Shown here piece after piece: positions 1 to 5,534 of a stretch of 7,588 nucleotides of DNA (the stretch's first letter is position 1; every line of letters starts with the position of its first letter). Source of the DNA: Bacteroidota bacterium (GTDB lineage Bacteria > Bacteroidota > Bacteroidia > Chitinophagales > Saprospiraceae); NCBI GenBank assembly GCA_024280135.1, contig JAJRQS010000143.1, forward strand, positions 1-7,588. The letters run 5' to 3'. A program made the position numbers and the translations under genes. The notes under the pieces were generated by a model that was not told where the DNA came from, did not search any database, and was given only the letters and a program-made list of their open reading frames with translations.

Positions 1-1
1 T

Positions 2-1237
2 CCAAGAATTATTTGGCAAACCCACTATAAAGTAATTGATAGAGCAAATGCGGTGATAGCAGCTGCAGAGAAGATGGAAGGCATAGACGAAGCTAAGAGA
101 AATGAATTCATTGCTGTTGGAAAAGCTTTTAGAGCCAATTCCCTTTTTGTTCTTTGGAGGATGTTTAATAATGTATTTATAAGAACAACGCCAGCGACAC
201 CAGATAATGCTTTTGATGTAATTGAAAAGCCTTCCACTAAGGAAGAAATTTTAAATATGATAAACAGTGATTTAGATGCTGGGATTGAACATCTTGAATG
301 GACAGCAGAGCCAGGAAGGATGACAAAGGCAATTTGCCATCATCTCAAAGCAAAAGTAGCCCTTTGGCAGGAGGAATGGAAAGTAGCTGCCGACAATGCG
401 GATGCCGTTATTAATAGTGGCTTTTACGAGTTAATGGACGCTCCGGCAAAAGTATTTGCTGGGGATAGAAACCATAAAGAATCTTTGTTTGTCATGCAGC
501 TAGATGAATCTGCAGCTGGTGGAGGAAGACCTCATTTTATGGGAATGAATTTTCAAGTAGCGTATCAGAGAGTTCAGGGTGCAAAATTTAGTGCAGATCA
601 AGGAGGTCGTGGGTTTTCGTTCATGTACCCGAATGACTACCTTTTGGATATGTTTGACCCTGAAGATACGCGGTTGACTTCGTATTTTAGAACAAAGTAT
701 TACTATAACGATCCTGATAATTTACCAGATGGTGTGGAATTAGGGGATCAGATTATCATTCCCAAAACAGGACCAACTAGAGATAAATACTATGCATACA
801 TACATCCAGCTTGTATGAAGTATTATGATGATGAAATACCACCAGATGCCGCTTTGTCTTACAAAAACATAATTGTCTATAGGCTTGCGGAAACGCACTT
901 AATTGCTGCTGAGGCGTACATGAATTTGATGAATCAAAATATGGCTGTAAAGCGAATTAGTCCGCTTCAAATAAGAGCAGGCGTTGAACCTATTTTTAGC
1001 GTAAGCCCGTTGGCTATTTTAAAAGAGCGCGCCAGAGAATTAGCTTTCGAAGGACATCGATGGTATTATCTCAAGAGAACAGGGCAATTGCTTTATCAAA
1101 TTCAGCACTTTGCGGGGGATGATGATTTCAAAAATGAAGCTCGGGGAAATATTCAAGATTACATGATTAATTTACCGATTCCTCAGTCCGAATTAGATTT
1201 ATTAGGTCCGAATTACCCACAAAACGAAGGGTACTAG
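2..1237 (+). CDS. SusD/RagB-like outer-membrane glycan-binding lipoprotein (5' partial)
   Basis: SusD-family proteins are surface lipoproteins that cap a SusC TonB-dependent transporter and deliver oligosaccharides to it. The frame is open from base 2, so the gene begins upstream and 411 codons are visible; full family members usually have about 500-600 residues, so the signal peptide, lipobox and first helices are missing. Visible family hallmarks, in order: a first helix reading WQTHYKVIDRANAVI; GKAFRANSLFVLWRMF, matching the usual 'G.ARA..YF.LVR.FG' helix; PGRMTKA followed by a helix and EEWKVAADNADAVINSGFYEL; HKESLFVMQ, matching 'N.ESIFEIQ'; HLIAAEAYMNL; an IRAGV remnant of the 'R.RAG' motif; LKERARELAFEGHRWYYLKR; and the ending IPQSELDLLGPNYPQNEGY, the common 'N.GY' C-terminus. 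The family call is very safe. The substrate cannot be read from the sequence. A SusC gene immediately upstream is expected from the usual gene order but lies outside the window. Confidence 0.95.
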   Translation, partial: PRIIWQTHYKVIDRANAVIAAAEKMEGIDEAKRNEFIAVGKAFRANSLFVLWRMFNNVFIRTTPATPDNAFDVIEKPSTKEEILNMINSDLDAGIEHLEWTAEPGRMTKAICHHLKAKVALWQEEWKVAADNADAVINSGFYELMDAPAKVFAGDRNHKESLFVMQLDESAAGGGRPHFMGMNFQVAYQRVQGAKFSADQGGRGFSFMYPNDYLLDMFDPEDTRLTSYFRTKYYYNDPDNLPDGVELGDQIIIPKTGPTRDKYYAYIHPACMKYYDDEIPPDAALSYKNIIVYRLAETHLIAAEAYMNLMNQNMAVKRISPLQIRAGVEPIFSVSPLAILKERARELAFEGHRWYYLKRTGQLLYQIQHFAGDDDFKNEARGNIQDYMINLPIPQSELDLLGPNYPQNEGY

Positions 1238-1264
1238 GACTAGTAACTAAGAGTCTACATGAAC

Positions 1265-1272
1265 TAGTTTTG
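1265..1272 (+). promoter_or_regulatory. possible Bacteroidota -7 box (TAnnTTTG)
   Basis: TAGTTTTG in the 81-base gap after the SusD-like gene matches the TAnnTTTG -7 consensus of Bacteroidota primary sigma factors and would give a leader of roughly 40 bases before the ATG at 1319. No TTG-type -33 element is visible at the usual distance upstream (about 1240-1247). It could therefore be chance in AT-rich sequence, with the gene simply co-transcribed from the upstream susCD promoter. Confidence 0.2.
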
Positions 1273-1318
1273 TGTGGTTCTTTAAATACATTCACTTTTT
1301 TCACAAAAATCAATTATT

Positions 1319-3580
1319 ATGAATTTCAAACATTTACTATTTTTGGTCTTACTGTTTAGCTCGACTTTCTTGCTAGCACAGACCTACACGCTAGCCGACT
1401 GGGAAACTGAAGCGACTAGCCTAGAAATTGGCTCTTTTGCCAATGGCGTAGCTGACGCAGATTACGACCACTTTGTTGCAAACCCAAGTATGACGGGTGT
1501 GAATACAAGTGCCAAGGTGTTGACATGGAAGAAAAATCAAGATGCAGCTTCTTGGGGTGGTGGTTTTGGTTTTATTGATGAGCCTGTAGTCGATTTTTCG
1601 GGTACTTCTGCGATTATGACAATCAAGGTGTATGCGGATCATGCTTGTAACTTCTTATTGAAATTAGAGGGCGGTACGGTTGTTAACAAAGTTTCTTTGT
1701 TGGGCGAATACACCACTCCTAATGAATGGGTAACCTTAACTTACGATTTCTCTGTAGCAGATGCAGCTGGAAATGTTGGATTGGGGAATAAATTTACAAA
1801 AATTGCCTTCTTTCCTGAGTATCAAGTTGTTCCAACTGCTGAAACTCAGTACTGGATTGATGACTTGACTCTTCAAGAAACTTTAGAGCCTAAGTTATTA
1901 TTTGATTTTGAAACAGACGACTTTACGGATTTCTTTACTTTTGGTAACGGGGGAAATGATCCTTACGGTATTGTGGATAATCCAAATACTTCGGGCATCA
2001 ATACAAGTGCTAAAGTACGTAAGTTTTGTAAGGTAACAGATGCGGCTACTTATGGTGGTTATGGTTTTTCTGTTGATACTTTGGATTTTACAGGTGACAA
2101 AGCTACGGTATGTTTTAAAGTACTTTCAGATAAGGCTCAAATAATTAGAATGAAGCTTTTTGAAAGCCCTACTGCTGGTGCAGAACCAAGAGTTGAAGTG
2201 GCTTATACGACACCTGGAGAATGGCAGGAACTATGTTTTAATTTTGCTTCTGGTTTGGACGCTAAAACAGGAGAAGCTTTAGATGTATTGGGTCACCAAT
2301 TCTTTAAAGTTGCGATTTATCCTGATTACCCGACTGTACCTACAGCGGATGAATGTATGTATTTTGATGACTTTAAATCCATCACAAATGGTTTTGGTGC
2401 ACAACTTTTAATTAAGGATGCTATCTCACAAAATGGGGATTTATCTACTTTTAAAGGATATGTGGATGCTGCGGATCTATGGAATATTGTTAATCAACAA
2501 GGAGCAAGTGTTTTTGCTCCAACGAATGCAGCTTTTGCAGCTCTTTCTGCTGCAGAGTTGGCTGAATTTGATGAAGCATACGGTCGTGCAAATATGATCT
2601 TCCACCATGTTAGTTTTGATTCTATTCCTGTGTCAGCTTTGACGGATGGTGCTTCCTTTATCATGAGAAATGGTCAAGACGCTACTATTGCTGGAACGGC
2701 TATCAATGGTGCTAATGTTTCTGCAACGGAAGTTGCTGTAAATGGTTTTGTGCACACAGTTGATGCAGTATTTCCGAAGGCAGGTGATCCTGAGACTTAT
2801 ATGCTAGCTGACTATGAGTCGGCTGATTTGTCTCCAAGTTGGAAACAGTTTGGTACAAATGCTAATTTACCTAACCTTTTTGTTGTGGATAATCCTTTGG
2901 CTGAAGGTGTAAATCAGAGTGCTAAAGTGTTACTTTATAAAAAGTATCCAGCTTCTGAAGTTTGGCAAGGTGCATTTACGGAGCCTGAAAGACCTTTGTC
3001 ATTTATCAATGAAATTAAATTTGTGTGTGCAGATTTTTATTCGGATAAGCCTGCTTCTAATTTTAGACTTAAGTTTGAGAAGAACTTAACACCTACGGAT
3101 CCTCCTGCTAAAGATCCTAGATATGAAGAGCAAGGTGTTGAAGGTGTATGGAAGACATTATGTTATGATGCAACCCAGCCATCTATTTTGGATGATAATC
3201 CTGTAGCATCTCCAAATATCTATCAGCGTCTAACGATATTCTTAGATTATAAGAATCCGGATGTACCTACAGATACAGTAAAGTATTATATTGATAATAT
3301 TAGATTGTCTAAAAATAAAATCGTGAGCACAGATAATATTTCTAACTTAGAAAATTTCAAAATGTCTCCGAACCCAACTTCTGACTATTTGAATATCAGT
3401 ACTGATACACCTATTAAATCAGCTACGATTTATGATGTAACAGGTAGAATAATGATGTCTGCACAAGATCCAGTCAATAATGATATTGATGTAAGAAATC
3501 TTGAAACAGGTATGTACTTCGTTAAATTCATCGGGTTTAACGGACAGTTACAAGGATCAATTAGGTTTGTGAAACAATAA
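1319..3580 (+). CDS. T9SS-secreted modular protein: three CBM-like repeats, FAS1 domain, type A sorting domain
   Basis: This 753-residue protein probably acts at the cell surface as a glycan- or matrix-binding protein; no catalytic motif is seen. Residues 1-21 form a signal peptide (hydrophobic core, then FLLAQ) with no lipobox cysteine. Three related beta-rich units of about 165 residues follow at 24-185, 193-355 and 494-664. Each opens with a D[WFY]E-like motif, carries NPxxxGxNxSAKV, and closes with an aromatic-[IF]D[DN] motif. A FAS1 domain (about 362-487) lies between units 2 and 3. Residues 676-753 are a T9SS type A sorting domain. The gene follows the SusD-like gene by 81 bases, the position where PULs often encode SusE/SusF-like surface glycan-binding lipoproteins. 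The ATG at 1319 is chosen because it directly precedes the signal peptide and follows an A-rich leader. The binding role is inferred from position and fold resemblance. Calling the repeats carbohydrate-binding modules is a by-eye judgement. Confidence 0.9.
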   Translation: MNFKHLLFLVLLFSSTFLLAQTYTLADWETEATSLEIGSFANGVADADYDHFVANPSMTGVNTSAKVLTWKKNQDAASWGGGFGFIDEPVVDFSGTSAIMTIKVYADHACNFLLKLEGGTVVNKVSLLGEYTTPNEWVTLTYDFSVADAAGNVGLGNKFTKIAFFPEYQVVPTAETQYWIDDLTLQETLEPKLLFDFETDDFTDFFTFGNGGNDPYGIVDNPNTSGINTSAKVRKFCKVTDAATYGGYGFSVDTLDFTGDKATVCFKVLSDKAQIIRMKLFESPTAGAEPRVEVAYTTPGEWQELCFNFASGLDAKTGEALDVLGHQFFKVAIYPDYPTVPTADECMYFDDFKSITNGFGAQLLIKDAISQNGDLSTFKGYVDAADLWNIVNQQGASVFAPTNAAFAALSAAELAEFDEAYGRANMIFHHVSFDSIPVSALTDGASFIMRNGQDATIAGTAINGANVSATEVAVNGFVHTVDAVFPKAGDPETYMLADYESADLSPSWKQFGTNANLPNLFVVDNPLAEGVNQSAKVLLYKKYPASEVWQGAFTEPERPLSFINEIKFVCADFYSDKPASNFRLKFEKNLTPTDPPAKDPRYEEQGVEGVWKTLCYDATQPSILDDNPVASPNIYQRLTIFLDYKNPDVPTDTVKYYIDNIRLSKNKIVSTDNISNLENFKMSPNPTSDYLNISTDTPIKSATIYDVTGRIMMSAQDPVNNDIDVRNLETGMYFVKFIGFNGQLQGSIRFVKQ
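1388..1873 (+). repeat. protein repeat unit 1 of the FAS1/T9SS protein
   Basis: Residues 24-185 form the first of three homologous units. It opens with LADWE, has NPSMTGVNTSAKV at 55-67 and YTTPNEW at 131-137, and closes with YWIDDLTL. The pattern resembles jelly-roll carbohydrate-binding modules, but no named CBM family is assigned. Thr101 and Thr141 stand where units 2 and 3 carry cysteines. Confidence 0.75.
1895..2383 (+). repeat. protein repeat unit 2 of the FAS1/T9SS protein
   Basis: Residues 193-355 form the second unit. It opens with LLFDFETDDF, has NPNTSGINTSAKV at 221-233 and YTTPGEW at 296-302, and closes with MYFDDF. Its motifs sit about 166 residues after those of unit 1, which fits tandem duplication. 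Similarity is clear in protein but only patchy in DNA, so the duplication is old. It contains Cys265 and Cys306. Confidence 0.75.
2402..2779 (+). other. FAS1 (fasciclin/beta-Ig-h3) domain region
   Basis: Residues about 362-487 carry both FAS1 hallmark boxes: H1 as SVFAPTNAAFAAL (397-409, compare 'TVFAPTdeAF') and H2 as VNGFVHTVDAVFP (474-486, compare 'NGVIHVIDrVLLP'). The central His-His at 429-430 stands where the family has its 'YH' motif. FAS1 domains mediate adhesion or binding to matrix and polysaccharide. The domain sits as a cassette between repeat units 2 and 3. Confidence 0.88.
2798..3310 (+). repeat. protein repeat unit 3 of the FAS1/T9SS protein
   Basis: Residues 494-664 form the third unit. 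It opens with YMLADYES, has NPLAEGVNQSAKV at 525-537, and closes with YYIDNIRL. It is the longest and most diverged copy, with an extra proline-rich loop around 590-604 (TPTDPPAKDPRYEEQ) replacing the YTTP turn. It contains Cys570 and Cys615 at positions equivalent to the cysteines of unit 2. Confidence 0.7.
3344..3577 (+). other. T9SS type A C-terminal sorting domain
   Basis: Residues 676-753 match the Por-secretion-system C-terminal domain. SPNPTSDYLNI (683-693) is the 'PNP...D.L.I' box. IYDVTGR (704-710) is the 'iyd..Gr' box. IDVRNLETGMYFVKF (723-737) is the 'id.s.L..GiYfv.f' box. The protein ends RFVKQ. Such domains direct proteins exported by Sec across the outer membrane through T9SS, usually with removal of the domain and often with attachment to the surface. 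Confidence 0.92.
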
Positions 3581-3597
3581 TTGAATGTAGAGTTTTG

Positions 3598-3632
3598 GTG
3601 CCTGCCAATGTCAGTTGGCAGGCACTTTTTTT
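3598..3632 (+). terminator. intrinsic (Rho-independent) terminator
   Basis: GTGCCTGCCAA (3598-3608) and TTGGCAGGCAC (3615-3625) are perfect 11-base inverted repeats around a 6-base loop (TGTCAG). Seven T residues (3626-3632) follow directly. The stem is GC-rich in an AT-rich setting. It lies 18 bases past the stop of the FAS1/T9SS gene and 18 bases before the ATG of the GH2 gene. No matching A-tract precedes it, so it should act on the + strand only. Confidence 0.9.
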
Positions 3633-3650
3633 GTCCTTTTTAATTTTTCG

Positions 3651-5534
3651 ATGATGAGATTGTCCTTTTTTATTTCTTTTTTGCTCCTTTTGGGTGTGAA
3701 TTCGTTTGCACAAAAAACAAATAGTATTTTTGATGCTCCATTGACCAATATTGATAATAGATCTTCTCTTTCGCTAAATGGGAAATGGCACTATATTATG
3801 GACCCTTATGAAACTGGATATTATAACTATCGACATGACGCCTATGATGCTAGTGATAAATTAAAAAATAATAGAGCAGCCTATTATAATCACGCAAAGG
3901 CAAAAGATAAATTTGATAGAGTAGAGTATGACTTTGATAATTCTCCAACCTTGCTCGTTCCTGGAGACTGGAATTCTCAAGAAGAAAAACTATTATATTA
4001 CGAAGGCACGATTTGGTACAAAAAATCTTTTCCTTATACAAAAAAGAAAAATACTAGACAATTTTTACACTTTGGTGCAGTAAATTACATTGCGGAAGTA
4101 TATTTGAATGGACAAAAACTAGGAGTGCATGAAGGAGGTTTTACCCCTTTCTATTTTGAAATAACAGATATCCTAAAAGAGAAAGATAATTTTGTAGTGG
4201 TAAAAGTAGATAATACTAGATTTAAAGAAGCTGTTCCGACGACCAATACGGATTGGTGGAATTATGGTGGGATTACACGTGATGTCCAAATAGTAGAAGT
4301 TCCCCATAATTATATTCAAGATTACACTCTTCAACTCAACCCAAAAAACAAAAAAGAAATAAATGGTTTTGTACAGATTGCACCTAAGTATTTTTCAAAG
4401 CAAAAGGCATCTCTACCGCCAGCAACAAAAGTGACGATTTCAATCCCAGAATTAAAAATAGCTAAGACGGTTTCCGTTGCTTATAATTTCAATGGGCCAA
4501 ACCAATCAGCATTTAAACTGAAAAGTAGAAAAATACAATATTGGTCTCCTGAAAGCCCTAAATTGTATGAGGTGTTATTCATTATGGGTAAAGATACTTT
4601 AAAAGACCAAATAGGTTTTAGGACAATAGAATCCAAAAACGCACAAATTTTATTGAATGGGAAGTCTGTCTTTTTGAGAGGTATTTGTATGCATGAAGAA
4701 AATACCGTTCGAGGAAGAAGAGCTTTTTCGGAAGAAGATGCTATCGTAGCATTGCATCAAGCCAAAGAGCTAAATTGTAATTTTATGCGGTTAGCTCACT
4801 ACCCACACAATGAAAATATAATTCGATTAGCAGATAAATTAGGTATGTTGATTTGGGAAGAAACACCTGTTTATTGGACAATAGATTTTACAAATAAGAA
4901 GGTTTTGGCGAAAGCAAAAAAACAACTACAAGAAGTTATTCTAAGAGATAAAAATAGAGCAAGTGTTGTTATCTGGTCCGTCTCGAACGAAACTCCGCAA
5001 GGAGAGGCAAGAAATATTTTTCTGACGGATTTAATAAATACTGTCAGAAAAGCTGATGATACTCGATTGGTGAGTGCAGCCCTCCAACACGTATCCAAAA
5101 ATGGCTTCAATATCATTGATGACCCAATGGCTAATATCGTAGATATTATTGCTTTTAATCAGTATATCGGTTGGTATGGCGGAAGACCTGTCAATATCCC
5201 CAAAGAGAAATGGGCTTTTGACCAAGGTAAACCCGTGATAGTGAGCGAGTTTGGGGCTGGAGCATTGGGTGGATATTATGCGGATAGAGATACCCGCTGG
5301 ACAGAAGAGTATCAGGAATATCTATATGCACAAACGATTAAGATGTTAAAAAAAATGCCTAATCTTGCAGGAATTTCTCCTTGGATTTTAGCTGATTTTA
5401 GATCGCCCAAAAGAAATCTACCAAAGATCCAAGATGGTTGGAATCGAAAAGGTCTCATTTCCAATACAGGAAATAGAAAGAAAGCTTTTTACGTGTTACA
5501 AAGGTATTATCAAGAAATTAAAAATCAAAAATGA
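3651..5534 (+). CDS. GH2 glycoside hydrolase, beta-glucuronidase-like, exported
   Basis: This 627-residue protein fits the retaining exo-glycosidase family GH2. Residues 1-21 are a signal peptide ending SFAQ, so it is probably periplasmic. A sugar-binding beta domain (about 40-217) contains VPGDWN, YEGTIWYKKSF and HEGGFTPFYFEIT. An immunoglobulin-like domain (about 219-325) and a TIM barrel (about 328-620) follow. SNE in SVSNETP holds the predicted acid/base Glu447. SEFGAG holds the predicted nucleophile Glu533. FNQYIGWY and WNRKG (Asn598-x-Lys600) align by eye with NRYYGWY and NKKG of E. coli beta-glucuronidase; the Asn-x-Lys motif contacts the uronate carboxylate. The alternative is a galacturonidase or another GH2 specificity. 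The start is placed at ATG 3651 (or the adjacent ATG 3654), because in-frame codons further upstream run into the terminator. The leader is T-rich and has no Shine-Dalgarno box. The stop overlaps the GH3 start. Confidence 0.93.
   Translation: MMRLSFFISFLLLLGVNSFAQKTNSIFDAPLTNIDNRSSLSLNGKWHYIMDPYETGYYNYRHDAYDASDKLKNNRAAYYNHAKAKDKFDRVEYDFDNSPTLLVPGDWNSQEEKLLYYEGTIWYKKSFPYTKKKNTRQFLHFGAVNYIAEVYLNGQKLGVHEGGFTPFYFEITDILKEKDNFVVVKVDNTRFKEAVPTTNTDWWNYGGITRDVQIVEVPHNYIQDYTLQLNPKNKKEINGFVQIAPKYFSKQKASLPPATKVTISIPELKIAKTVSVAYNFNGPNQSAFKLKSRKIQYWSPESPKLYEVLFIMGKDTLKDQIGFRTIESKNAQILLNGKSVFLRGICMHEENTVRGRRAFSEEDAIVALHQAKELNCNFMRLAHYPHNENIIRLADKLGMLIWEETPVYWTIDFTNKKVLAKAKKQLQEVILRDKNRASVVIWSVSNETPQGEARNIFLTDLINTVRKADDTRLVSAALQHVSKNGFNIIDDPMANIVDIIAFNQYIGWYGGRPVNIPKEKWAFDQGKPVIVSEFGAGALGGYYADRDTRWTEEYQEYLYAQTIKMLKKMPNLAGISPWILADFRSPKRNLPKIQDGWNRKGLISNTGNRKKAFYVLQRYYQEIKNQK
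5531..5534 (+). other. ATGA stop/start overlap between GH2 and GH3 genes
   Basis: The GH3 ATG (5531-5533) and the GH2 TGA (5532-5534) share bases. The sequence just before is A-rich (AAATTAAAAATCAAAA) with no Shine-Dalgarno box. This supports the chosen GH3 start and implies one transcript with coupled translation. Confidence 0.9.

Noticed and set aside
53..55. GTG as start codon of the SusD-like gene
   Set aside because: The frame is open back to base 2, and the upstream residues (WQTHYKVIDRAN) are a conserved SusD helix, so the codon is internal Val.
1239..1268. ACTAGT...ACTAGT inverted repeat after the SusD-like stop as a terminator
   Set aside because: Each arm is only six bases, the loop is 18 bases, the stem is AT-rich, and only four T residues follow. 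It is too weak to call and may be chance.
3615..3617. TTG as start codon of the GH2 gene
   Set aside because: It lies in the right arm of the terminator hairpin. The ATG at 3651 gives a clean signal peptide.
3641..3648. TAATTTTT as a -7 promoter box for GH2
   Set aside because: It lacks the final G of TAnnTTTG and would start transcription at or after the ATG.
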